Part shown: piece after piece, positions 33,875-45,543 of the stretch
Position numbering within the stretch: the stretch's first letter is position 1
How the letters are laid out: each line of letters opens with the position of its first letter
Assembly: GCA_011317545.1 (NCBI GenBank)
Contig: WUJK01000003.1
Span: 1,240,001 to 1,304,000, forward strand
DNA: 64,000 nucleotides
Reading direction: 5' to 3'
Source: Coniella vitis
Taxonomy: Eukaryota; Ascomycota; Sordariomycetes; Diaporthales; Schizoparmaceae
Notes under the pieces: generated by a model
The model's database searches: none
What the model was told of the DNA's origin: nothing
What the model saw: only the letters and a program-made list of their open reading frames with translations
Position numbers and translations under genes: made by a program

Positions 33875-35161
33875 AGAGGGGCTATGCGTGGTCGGAAACG
33901 GCTCGAACAGGCTGTCAAGGACCTACTGTAAATATAGAATGTGTCATTGTCCCCCTAGCCTAGGCAATGTTTCCATTGTGATTTGCTCCTACTTTTGTTC
34001 CTGGGTCATCCTTCCAAGGGTCGCGGTCATCAGCGCGAGGTGGCCGGTCGGTCGGTCCCTTTTGCACAATGTAAGGAATGGTCTGTCTGAATGACTGCCG
34101 TCGGTGTCGTGGTCATGCAAATTTACGAGCGCAAACGAACAAACAACTGTGAAGGGTTGAAATGGCAGAGCGCAGCTAGTGAACGCAGCGTCGACGCGAC
34201 AAAGATGAAGTTTTGATATTGGGGCTCGGCAGCAGGTGGGTTCTAAAAGTTGGGCTGCTGGCTGGGCTGGGCTGGGCTGGACGCTTGTACCGCCTACCTG
34301 GCGGGACATGGGGCTGCGGTGTGCGGACGGGGCTGACCCCTGCTGCTTTTGTGGCTGCTAGGGCGTCTCTTGGGCTTGGTTTGTCGAGCATGTCACCCTT
34401 GTCCAAAAGAATGGGAAGGGCCACCGCACGACGTCTCCATCCCATTTCAGTCTTGTTGGAGTGTCTCGCCCATTTTTCTGCTCGTTTCTTGTCGTGCGTC
34501 CATCGGCGCTTTTTGCCTACGAGAGTTTTGCTTTCCTGGCTCCTGCCGGCACTGGCTCTGGCGCTTGTGCTATTGTTCTTTTGCTTTCTCTGTCATATAG
34601 ACATTGCACTGGTAGAGAGAAGAGGCACGTCGCAAGCATTGATGGCTCTCGCACTGTCATTTGTCTTGTATATCACAAATCCTCTTCCGGATGTCTGAAT
34701 CAACACCAAGTGGCTGACTGGCTGCTCGCCCTCTTTGCCAGCAGCCGAGAGGCGAGGGCCGTTAGTATATACGAGGATGGACTTTATTAGGCGGGTGTAC
34801 GTGTGTGGGGGCATTCTTTGCGCCCGGCCAAGTGATTTCAGTAGCGGACGACAAGCCCGTTTTGCTGCCATTATGATCTCCCGTAATAGTTTTCTTTTCC
34901 TTTCTAGCTTTGATTCCCGCGTGCGTACTGAAACGACAACATGACATAGCTTTCCGACGGGGGCAAGGTCACTTGTTGCTTGCTTACTATATGCTATGGA
35001 GCATACTATGTACTATATGTATCAAGGTATCGAAGTACTTGCCCAGCAACTGTCAGCGGCAGGTGCGCAGCCCAGGCAGGCTGCATAGTAGGTTAGTACC
35101 TAGGTAGTATGCAAATCCTGGGCCAAGCTGTCTGCGACCCCTGGTCAACTGCGCTTGTTTG

Positions 35162-35162
<1 letters not shown>

Positions 35163-35192
<30 letters not shown>
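35163..35192. repeat. CTG trinucleotide repeat, 10 units
   Basis: Ten perfect CTG units followed by GATGCGCTG variants. It is in inverted orientation to the CAG repeat 1.3 kb upstream. Confidence 0.95.
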
Positions 35193-36500
35193 ATGCGCTG
35201 CGCTGCGCTGCAACGCGCATGCTCGGTCACTCGCTAGACCTCTTCCAAACGTTCCCCCCAATTCAAAACCTTTTTCCCTGCCGGCTCCTGTCCCATTCAC
35301 CACTTATGCACAGGTGGATTCACATACAAACTCGCATCAGCTAGAATTGGGTCTACTCTGCAACAACGACAGCTGCCGCCGCGCGCCTCTCTTTCTCTCT
35401 CCCTTGGTTTTGCTCTGCCATTTCTCTTCAGCTGGGGACGGACATGGGCGGCTTCGCTGCTGGGCGTCTTCGCTGCGATGCTGCCTTGCATGCACCTGGG
35501 CATTTCACGCAAAGGCACACACTAAGTAAAGTATGCGATGGCTAGCCTTGGCTGTTGTTATTGTTGTAGTACATATTGATCCATCTTTTGCTTGCTCATC
35601 CAAATGCAAGTATTTATGTACTATGGCCAACCTAATACTGTACAGCGCTCCATCCATACTAAAACAGCCTGGCAGCCCCCGTTCCCACGCGCCTCTCTTA
35701 TTTTGGGCACAGTACTGTTAGACACGCATAACCCGCCCACTCCGGTGCCAGTGCCAGTGCCCGTCCGACGCCCTCGTCAACGACAACACCAGAAGTCGTC
35801 CTGCCTTGCCTTGCCTTATTACCTAAGCCACCCTGGGTCCAATCCCAGGTCCCCCCCCCCCCATAAACCCCCATGCTCCATGCTCCCATGCTCCCATGCG
35901 CCCAATGCTGGCCTTGCCCTTTTCATCTCTTCCCCATTCCCACTCTTGTATATCGTTCTTCCTCCCATCAATACTCACTTGTTACTTACATACCCAAGTA
36001 CTTGTTCCCTCTTGGCCTGCATATCCTGCTAATGCCTGCCTTCCTTCTCTATTTCTCTTCCTGACCTTTCCTGGCCCGTTGCTCGCCGTCCTCGCCGCCA
36101 GACTTCCAGTATCCTTTCTCATTGTCCGTGCCGCTTTGGTTTCCCTTGTTCCGGTACCTGCCCAAACTTCTTCCTCTTTTTTTCATTTCCCTTGGGCCCG
36201 TTCAACATTATATCTCCCGACCGCATTCTGCCCGACCACCTTCCCATCAGCCACCAATATTCCAATATTGCTGGGACCTTGTGATCGTGCCTCTGATTTT
36301 TCCTTTTGTTTTTTCCCGCCGCCGCGATCTGCTTGATTTCCTCCACCCCCGCCGTGTTGCTGAGTTCGCGGCGCCGACTTTTACTGCACAGGGTCGGCGC
36401 CTCGCGCTTCTCAACCTGCCCTTGATTTTCCTACTGGTCCACGACCATTGTCCAGTCACACACACGCACTCTCAAAGAAACACGCATGCACACACGCCCT

Positions 36501-38219
36501 ATGGCTCCCAAATCCCAGCCAACCGCTGCGAGCAGCAGCAGCCTTACCGGCAGCCCATCTCTTCCTCCTACTGCTAGTGCGACGGCTGCCTCTGCCACTG
36601 CCGCTTCCTCATCCAAAGACTGCTCGCAGGCTCCCAACCCAAGCCAGCAATCGAGGAATCCTTCTCCCTCCTCCACCAAACCCGAGTCTGAGGCCATGGC
36701 TCCCAGCAAGGGCCCGTCACCGGCGCAGTCCATGAACAAATCGTCGTCCTCCTCTTCCTCGCTCTCTAACCTTACCGATGCCGCCAAGGATGGCGCAGCC
36801 ACAGGCCCGTCGCCATATGGTACGCGTTCTCGAAACCGCACGGGCAGAGCTCGCCCCAACTACGCCGAGGACAAGGATATCGACATGATGGACTTTGAGA
36901 TGCAGTATCCTGAGCGCAATGGCGACGGCGACGCCAAGAAAGTACAGGCCCAGTCTCAATCTCAGCAGCAACAACAACAACAACAACAGCAACCACAGAC
37001 CTTGCAAGCCGCACCACGGCAGTCCAACCCACTCAGTGGGCCAAATGACGCTGCGCCGCGTCCAGCTGCATCGTCAACACGCAAACCTCTCCCGAACATG
37101 GACAACAGCAGCAAGTCGACCGCGTCAATCAGGGAACAATCGCAGGCCGCTCACCACAGTAGCACTCAACATGCCAGCACCACCTCGACGCCGCCGTCAA
37201 GCTCTGCGGCTGCCACTGGTGCCGCTCCCCCAGCACAGCCGCCAACCTCCAAGAAGCGCAAGGCTGGCGCCCAGTCTAGCTCGGCCACGCCCAAGGAATC
37301 GCAGGCCAGCGCTGCAGCGCACAAAACTGTGTCCTCAAATAACGTCGCCCGCAAGGCCCTCGGCCGTACCATGGGCTACCCCGAGACGAATTTGATGAGC
37401 TTCGACGAGACCAAGGCCCGCCCCAAGGATAACAAGCTGACAGCAGACGATGGCACCGTGCTAGCCGTCAATGGTGAGTTTTTCTTGTATCCTCGGCTGC
37501 CTTGGACGCCGCGGTCCTCCGACCCACGACACCTACCACCCAAGCACCCACTTTCCAAAAAGTCGGGCTTTTGCACTAATGCATCGCAAAAATAGATCAT
37601 GTTTACCTGGTTTGTGAACCGCCTGGCGAGCCTTACTACATTGGTCGCATCATGGAGTTTTTGCACAAGAACAATGACGCATCGGGGCCGGTCGACTCGA
37701 TCCGGGTCAACTGGTTCTACCGGCCCAAGGACATTTTGCGCAAGACCCAGGACACGCGGCAGTTGTACGCGACCATGCACTCGGACATCAGCCCTCTCAA
37801 CACGCTGCGTGGCAAATGCACCGTCAAACACAAAGCTGACATTCCCAAGCTGGACGAGTACCGTAAGACCCCTGACTGCTTCTGGTGGGACAAGTTGTAC
37901 GACCGCTACATTTCAAAGAACTACGATGCAATCCCGACGTCCCAAATCATCAACGTGCCAGAGCGCGTGAAAAAGGTGCTGGACGAGCGGTGGAAGTTCA
38001 TTTTGGTGGAGCAGGGCCGTGGCAAGGAGCTCACAAGTGCTGTGAAGTCCTGCAGGCGATGCAACGGCTACTGTGCAAGGTACGTATCCAATCACGGTTG
38101 CCACCAACCTAATCCTAATTCCTCACTCCAAACCCACAGCCCCCAACTTTTCTGTTCTTTTACTCCCTCTTTTTGGGCCAAAAAAAAAAAAAGAGAGAGA
38201 AAGAGGTTCTGAATTATCT

Positions 38220-38250
<31 letters not shown>

Positions 38251-41200
38251 GATTCCCTTTTGCCCACCTCGCTGCAGCTATATCCTTTCACCCACATGTT
38301 TCCCGTCACTTGTCTATCCTTTTTGGTTTTCGGTTTGTTCTTGGCCTGGCAGCAGCTCTCCGCCGTAAAGAACCAAAACCCGTTCGTTGCTGGCTTTGGC
38401 ACCAAACCCAGGTTGCTTACTAGCCTGGCGGGCGTCGAGGGCCAAGAAACAAAAACTGGCACCTACCCTAACCCCCCTCCCCCCCAATCTGAAAAGTTCC
38501 GCCTTCATCAATCCCAGCGGTGCCGCCGCTTGCCAAGCATACGATGGACAGGGATTCAGGCCTGAACTAGAACTGCTATAAGCTTAGCCCTTCCGCCCCG
38601 CATGCGCTAACCTGATTGGGTAACTCTTCTAGTGCTGATTCGGTCGACTGCGGCTTCTGTGGAAACACCTACCATATGACATGCGTGCGTCCGCCCTTGC
38701 AAAAGAAGCCCGCCCGAGGCTTTGGCTGGGCGTGTGCTCCCTGCAATCTCGCCCAAGAGAGGAAGTTGGAGGCGCTCAATGCACCTCATCTCCATCATGC
38801 CCATACTGTTCACGACGACGAAGAGGTGCCCGAGGAGGAAGATGACGATCCTGCCCATGCCGACACGTGCCGGACCAGCCCCAGCGAGGAGGAGGAGCAC
38901 CCTCCTCCCACCGCCGAGCAGCTGCACCAAGCCAGTCTGTGGCCCTATAGGTACCTGGGCATGCATTGCAAGATTGAAGACGCACTCGACTACGATGACC
39001 GGATCTACCCCCGTGCCAGCTCCAGGCTCGGCCCACGGCATCAGGCCACAGTCAACCCTTGGCCGGGCCGGCCAATCGAGTTTGTCAAGCCTTTGGACAT
39101 CAAGAAGAGCGGCCGTAAAGACGGCCGTCAGTCCAAGGAGATGCAGGCTTTGATAGAGAAGGACAAGCGCGAGCGAGAACTGCGCCCCAAGTGGATTCAG
39201 GACGAGCCCTTTGCTGGCTATGTTCCCCGTGGACTGGACTTGCCAGAGGATGACCCCAACTGCACGGCCAAGACGCTGTGGAAACCTCCCAAGGACAAGG
39301 ATGACAATCTGCTCAAGGATGCCAATGGCAAGCCGATCATTGACGAGGCTGGTATTGATGCCTACATGAACAAGGCCAGGAAACTGTGGTCCTCAAAGGG
39401 AGTACCAGAACACAGCACAAACCTGGAAGACAAGGCTGCCGAGATGTTGTACAAGTCCAACTACAACGCTGAGGAGGCACTGGTAGCCCTGAGCGAGGTA
39501 CCCAAGCCAGAATTCAAAGAACCCGAATTGTCTGGTGCTGAGCAAAAGAGATTTGAGGAGGCTGCCGGCAAGTTTGGTTCCGAAATGTATCTCATCAAGA
39601 AGTTTGTCAAGACTGTGCCACATGGCATGATTGTCCGGCATTGGTACAAGTGGAAGAAGACTGCCAAAGGAAAGCAGATTTGGGGCAACTACTCACAACG
39701 CAAGGGCAAAAAGGAGATCAAGAAGGCCCAGGCAGAAGCGAGCAAAGTGGCCGATGAAGTCGCTGATGATGCTGATGACTCTGCCTTTGACACCGAAAAG
39801 GCCAGAGTCAAGAAAAAGAACCTTGTCTGCAAGTTTTGCAACACAAAGTCTTCCAGACAATGGCGCCGAGCACCCAACGTCACAGCAGCCGTCGTCACAG
39901 AGACTGGGAGCAAGAGTAAGGACAAGGGCGCCCAGTACATTGTTGCTCTATGCAGACGTTGTGCCGAGCTCTGGCGTCGATATGCCATACAATGGGAAGA
40001 TGTTGATGAGATGGCCAAAAAGGTGGCCACTGCTGGCGGTCGCGGCTGGAAAAAGAAGGTTGACGAAGAGCTGCTCAAGGAGCTGCAGGCCAATAATGAA
40101 ATGATTGCATTGACGAATTACAGCACCCCTGAGCCTCCAACGACCGTTCCTAGCCCTGCTCCGACTAGCAATGGCACACAGGCGTCGGGCCTGGATCCGC
40201 CGCAGCCACCGCCACGCAAGAAGCTCAAGTCGGAACGTGACTCAGAGCCAGCAGCCAACTCTGACGCCCCAAGCGCTACAAGCACCACCACGAGCAAGAA
40301 GAAGGAGAAAGACAAGGACAAGGAGAAGGAGAAGAGGGAGGAAAAGGAGAAGGACAAGACCAAGGCGTCCGTGGATAAGGACAAGGAGAAGGAGAAGATG
40401 GCGGTTGAGAAGCCAGCAGAGAAGGCCGCCCCGCCGCCACCTCCCCCAGTACCGAAGCCGAGGATCATGCCTTGCGACATATGCGGACAACTGGAACCAC
40501 TCGAGGACCAGCACCTTCAATGTAGGGAATGCAGGTTGACTGTGCATCGAAACTGCTATGGCGTAGTGGACAACCGCCACTTTGGGAAGTGGAGTTGCGA
40601 CACATGCACCAACGACAAGAATCCGCAGGCTTCTCTGGTATGTGTGGCCTTTTGTTCATGTCCCGATATGATGCTGCCTGACCAGAGCTAACAAGAAACC
40701 CAACAGTCAATCAAGTGCGTGCTCTGTCCGATAGAAAAGACCGAGCATGACTTTGTGGAGCCTCCCAAGATCTCCCACAAGAAGAAGAGCGAAAAGGATC
40801 GAGAGCGCGAGCGAGTGGAAAAGGAACGTGCAGTTAAAGCCGCCGAATACCACCGCAAACGGCAAGAAGATCTCGGCCGGCCTGTCAATCCCAGGGAGCC
40901 ACTCAAACGCACGGCTGACAACAACTGGGTCCACGTCACTTGTGCTGTCTTTACCCCAGAGGTCAAATTTGGCAATGCGAAGGCGCTCGAGCCTAGCGAG
41001 GGCATTCCCTCTATTCCTCGCAGTCGCTACGATGATGTCTGCAAAGTCTGCAAAAAGTCGAGCGGCGCTTGTGTGCCTTGCCACCATTGCCATTTTCCAG
41101 TGCATGTTGAGTGTGCACACCAAGCGGGCTACACTTTGGGTTTCGATATCACGCCAGTCAAGGGTTCTCGGCGAGACCAGCACAATATCGTCAGCATCGG

Positions 41201-42770
41201 TGGTGAGAGTGGAGCCATGACGGCGGCCATCTGGTGCAAGGAGCACCCGCCAAAGACTCCTATCCACCGAATGCAAGATATAGTGGATGAATCTGGCCTG
41301 AACGCGCTCCAGCTCTATGTGCGCAACTACAAGCAGGCCGATCTGACGCTCACAGGTTGTGCGCGTAAAGCAAACCTGATTCCTAGCATGATCAAGATGA
41401 CCGCCGCTACCGTGGCTGCATCTCCAGTGAATAGGCGAGCCTCGACCACGACCATACCTCCCGCTGCAGCAGTGCCCGCTCAAGTCAATGGCTTCATCAA
41501 GAAGGAGGACCTCCCTGTCATCAAACAGCCGTCTGGCAAGATTTGCTTGACCTGTGGCACCGACGTCAGCCCCAAGTGGCATCCAATAGACGAAGCCCAG
41601 GGCAGGGCGTTGGTCAATGGCTATCATGGATCACTTGGCACAGAAGCTCAAAAGTTTGTGGCGCAGCGCACCCATCAGTGCCACAAGTGCAAGAAGGCCA
41701 ACCGCCAGGCTCCTTCTGTCGTTGTCAAAGAGGAGGTGACGTCTCCAGCACCTCCTCCACCCCTGCCGGAGGCTTCTCAGTCTTCATCTGCTCAAGCAGT
41801 GCAGGCAGTCCAAGCAGCTAGTAGCCCGCAAAACCTCATGAGTGTTGGGCGAATAGCTCCGCAGCCGTGGGATACTGCGCCGCGGAGACCTTCGCTGGAA
41901 GCCCCCATCACACACCCGCCACCAATTGGTCCACCAGTACTGGGACCGCCTCCTGGACCTCCTCCTCCTCCTCCAGTTGCTGTTGTGCCTCCCATTTCTG
42001 CTCCATTGGCCCAAGGTCCTCCGCCATCTGTGCCGCACTCGCAACCTCTCGGTACACCTTCGATGTCGTCTGTTCTGCCAAGGGCTCCGCTTCCCATGTC
42101 TTCTCAGTATGCTCCTCCGCCCCCGCCCCCACAGAATCCACCGTTCCGTGAGTGGCGTCGGCCATCATCACAGCACGGTGTTCACCCGGCTCCTCCGCCA
42201 CCACCGCCTTCCCACCACATGAATGGAGGCCACCCACACCTACCACCAAGCTCTATGCCCCCTCTCGCGCCGCCAAACCACCTTCGACCCCCTCCATTGG
42301 CCACCATTCCTCCTCCGCCCCCGCCTTTGCAGAACGGCCATGGCCATGGCCATGCTCATGCTCACAGCCATGGACACCATGGTGGTCCTCCCACAATGGT
42401 CAACGGCGTGCCACCGTCACCCAGAAGTCTTGGAGTTCCCCCACCACCAGCCCCCATGTCGAACGGAGGGCCTTATATGCCTGGTGGGTATCATCACACA
42501 ATTCATGGGCCGCCTTCGCATGCAGTTTCTCATGCAGCACCACCTCCGACTCAACACCTCACCAACGGCGGACCTTCGTCCCGAGCACCTGAGCACCCCT
42601 TTGTGGGTGTCATTATGCCAGCGCGATCGCCATTTGGAAGTCCGATTACGATTGACTTGACACGGGGCGGCAACAGAGACTCGGGCAATCCCCCACCTAG
42701 GCCTCCAGAGCCGCCTCGCCAACCGAGCGGTGCCTCAGCGAGTCCATCGCTGCGAAACCTGTTGCACTAA
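36501..42770 (+). CDS. SNT2: Snt2-type chromatin regulator (BAH, PHD, ELM2, SANT, GATA-like, ePHD)
   Basis: Four exons, 36501-37473, 37596-38079, 38633-40637 and 40707-42770, encode 1841 aa. An in-frame ATG at 36486 would add five residues. The first 320 residues are Ser/Ala-rich with a poly-Gln run. Then come: BAH domain from residue 325 (DHVYLVCEPPGEPYYIGRI); first PHD finger about 476-520 (CRRCNGYC ... CGFCGNTYHMTC); ELM2-like region about 668-776; SANT about 785-839; a GATA-like finger near 885 (CKFCNTKSSRQWRR); second PHD near 1099 (CDICGQLE); an extended PHD from 1158 (CVLCPIEKTEHDF ... VECAHQAGYTLGF); and another CxxC pair near 1432. The tail is Pro/His-rich. In yeast Snt2 acts with Ecm5 and Rpd3 in stress-responsive gene control. 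Intron 2 (553 nt) splits the first PHD finger and carries A-runs and a T28 tract. Confidence 0.93.
38223..38250. repeat. T28 homopolymer inside SNT2 intron 2
   Basis: An uninterrupted run of 28 T in an intron, about 30 bp after an A12 run. It lies far from the acceptor at 38632, so it is not the ordinary pyrimidine tract. Confidence 0.95.
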
Positions 42771-43588
42771 GACTGCGAGGATGGTTCATCAGAGACTTGG
42801 GTATTGGCTAACTCGCTGGGTTACCCACTCAGCCGAATACGAAAATGCACAACGACATTTCCACTACATGTTTTCATGCCGTTTTTTTCAGCCGTGGCGC
42901 GATTCGTTTTTGTTCGTGCCTTGATGGAAGGAGTACTGGACTTTAATTGAGAAGGCTGGTATCTTTATCCATTGCGGGTTGGAGAGCCATGTGTACAATT
43001 TTGTATCCTTTTTTTTTTTTTCGATTGCTTTGCGCAGCTTTACATCTAAGACCATTGCCAAAGATGGGTGCAATATTGATCCGGTTGATTCCAGTTGGGA
43101 CGGAGAAACAAAACACGAAGTTGAGAATCAGCAGGCAGCCATTGCGGTTCTAAAACCATGGTCTATGGGAAGAAGTGATGGGGTCCAAACAGGACTTCGC
43201 TGGTTTTGGCGAATGGCAAGTGCGTGTTCTACGCGCATTATACAGTGTCAAACAGTACGTAGAGAGCGAGACGAACAGGCAAAGAGACAATAAACAATTA
43301 AAAACACAAATGCAAGTGTAAGGGTTCAACTGTGATTCATGCCTAGTCTTGTGGGTGTGCTTGTATAAGCAGCTGAGGGTTAGCTAGCGGGACGGATGTC
43401 TGACGAACAGAGAATAGAAAGAGAGAGAAAACACAAAGTCCAAAAGCGTTTCCCATTGCAGAAAGATGACAGTTGAAAAGTCCCACCACTCAATAAATCC
43501 GATCCTGTGAATGAAATGACCCTTTTGTTTGTAGTCTGTTGGTATGGTAATGCCTTTGATGATGTACTACTTTATATGAAGACCGAAA
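42771..43588. other. Convergent intergenic region between SNT2 and FCY1
   Basis: 818 bp with no gene. A/T tracts and short frames only; expected to contain both 3' UTRs. Confidence 0.5.
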
Positions 43589-44533
43589 TCACGGCGCCGT
43601 CGTGCCTTCTTTGGAGTAGACTCTTTTTTCAACGCCGATATCTTCGTTCCTGTTGGAGCTCTGTCGTTAAAACAACATTCGAGTTGGTTCATTGTAAAGA
43701 GAAGGAAGACGCTGGCAGAAAGAACAAGAAAAGTTTACGAAAGGGAGAGGAGAACAAGGAGGGGGGGCAGTGCATTATTGAGGCAAGAGAGGAAAGATGG
43801 TGTTTTGGTTAACATCTCTCTCTCTCTGTCTCTCTCTCGCTTTCCGAAAGGGCAGAATGAGAGAAAGGGGGAAAAACCACGTATGTTACAAATTCATACC
43901 ATAATTCCGGCTTTTCTGCAATAAACTTGTCCATCAACGCCTTGCACTCTTGGTCATCCACCACGACGACCTCGACGCCGCGGGAGCGCAGATATGCCTC
44001 GCCGCCGAGAAAGTTTTTGTTTTCGGCAATGACGACGCGGGAGATGTTGTAGAGGAGGCATGCTCCTGTGCCTGTATATATTTTTTTTCAATAGTAATGT
44101 TAATGAATCGTTGGTTCACAGTTGACGTAAAGAGCAAACTTACACATGTCACATGGCGACAACGTCGTGTACATGGTTGCGCCGGCGTAGGCGCGCGCCG
44201 GGAGACGGCCCGAGTTGTACAACGCAGAGGTCTCGCCGTGGTGAATGGCGGAGCCGAGCTGGACGCGCTGGTTGTGGCCTCTGCCGAGGAGGGTGCCGTC
44301 TGCGGCAATGAGGGCTGCGCCAATCTGATTGATTTATTTTTTGTTAGTGTTTCGTTTTGTTCAGAGGAGGAGGGCCGGGGCAAAAGGGGGCGGCGGGGGG
44401 CAATTGCTATAAGAAACAAAAGTATGGCTGGGCTGGGTGGCGCCAAGTGGGAACTTGCCGGAATGCCGCCCTCTTCATACGAGAGCTTGGCTTCTTCAAA
44501 GGCTATTGCGAGGCCTTTTGCGTCGTCGGGCAT
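43589..44533 (-). CDS. FCY1: Cytosine deaminase
   Basis: Four exons, 44459-44533, 44144-44324, 43900-44071 and 43589-43649, encode 162 aa (yeast Fcy1 is 158). It belongs to the cytidine/deoxycytidylate deaminase fold. The zinc site is complete: His54 and catalytic Glu56 in HHGETSAL, Cys83 and Cys86 in SPCDMC. Other family hallmarks are EEGGIPIGAAL, LGRGHNQR, YTTLSPCD and EVVVVDDQECK. The enzyme converts cytosine to uracil in pyrimidine salvage and also activates 5-fluorocytosine. Intron 1 uses a GC donor (gcaagt); no GT donor preserves the frame. The last exon supplies WNEDIGV and an extra tail, EKRVYSKEGTTAP; it matches the yeast ending DWFEDIGE and lies behind a 250-nt intron containing a CT repeat. 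Without it the frame runs into low-complexity sequence. Confidence 0.92.
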
Positions 44534-45543
44534 TGTTGGATGGTGCTTGTTCCTGGTGGGCCGATCAGATAGATGGTGGTGGAATTTGAGGTTGTCGTTT
44601 GACAGTGTGTGAGAGCCTTGACGCATTTAACGAGTCCAAGTTGCGGGAAGTCAATGGGAGGTGGAAGACAGGAGGAGGAGCTCAGAATATTTTTATACTG
44701 CACCACCCCCACATTGAAACAGAAACGGAGATCATTTATCACGGGCAGTTTGATAAGCCGGGTTGGGAGAAGAAGACTTGTGGTCAAAACTCGGTAGAGA
44801 TTACCAAAGCTTGCAACGTCATAGTAATGGCAATAATCAACTCTTCTTTCTTGGCAGCAAAAAGGGCTTTGTTTCGAATTGCCCACTTGCGATGCACTCA
44901 GTGACTTTGGAAGGGCCGGCATTTGGGACGATGCCCGTATGCTAAAAGAAAGAGGGGCGGGGGATGAGAAGGTCTCGCATCTCGGACCTTTTGGCTTTGT
45001 GCTTGAAGGTTTGCAAGTCTCTATTCTCGCGGGGCTCAAATTTCACAAGTCATTTCGAAAGTCTTTTCTGGATATGTATCATTCGGAAGTCTGTATTATA
45101 TCGGTGGGAAGACATCGAGGTGTACTTGAAAACTCGAGCATACCTCTGCCAGTCAAATTGTAATGCTGGTAGTTCTCAGACAAGCTCCATTTCAATAATA
45201 CGTCAGGTGTAGAGTACTGATAAAAACAACAATCAAATGCAAAGATACAACTCGTTGAACTGGAGATGAGCCAAAGAAAAAGGAAAAGACAGAAATTCAA
45301 GGTGAAGCAGAGTGTGTGCATACTTATTGCGTTAAATCCGATAGTGCCGAATCACAGGATCACCGACGACAAAACCACATGACATCAATGCCATTCCCAT
45401 ATTCAGGACTGTTTGTAAAAAAAAAAGAGAGAGAGAGAGAAGAAAAAAAAAGGAAAGGAAAAAAGGACCCTCTTCCTCTTCTCTAGCCAGATACACCACA
45501 GGGTCTCAAGCGAACCAACAAAGCACCGCACCTTAGCCGAGGA
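44534..45543. promoter_or_regulatory. Divergent promoter region of FCY1 and the amine oxidase
   Basis: 1.0 kb between divergent starts with no credible gene. A purine tract (A8, GA repeat, A9) at 45418-45465 lies about 80 bp before the amine-oxidase ATG. Confidence 0.5.

Larger units (their letters stand above)
29299..36500. other. 7.2-kb interval without recognisable genes
   Basis: No frame longer than about 160 codons and none with protein-like features on either strand. GC content and CpA/TpG levels look normal, so this is not RIP-degraded DNA. It contains simple repeats (A-rich/GA at 30264-30316, CAG8 at 33851, CTG10 at 35163, a C12 run at 35851-35862) and repeated GTACTATGTA / TACATAGTA motifs (near 29740, 33100, 33565, 35005, 35615). 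The last kilobase is pyrimidine-rich and probably the SNT2 promoter and leader. Long non-coding transcripts are possible but cannot be shown. Confidence 0.55.

Noticed and set aside
34213..34698. Plus-strand ORF of 161 codons, hydrophobic C-terminal part
   Set aside because: Leu-rich reading of TTG/CTT-rich DNA; no ordered start context and no family pattern.
43880..43899. FCY1 reading straight through past ELW
   Set aside because: Continues into low-complexity codons without the conserved NEDIG ending, which is found in a separate downstream exon.
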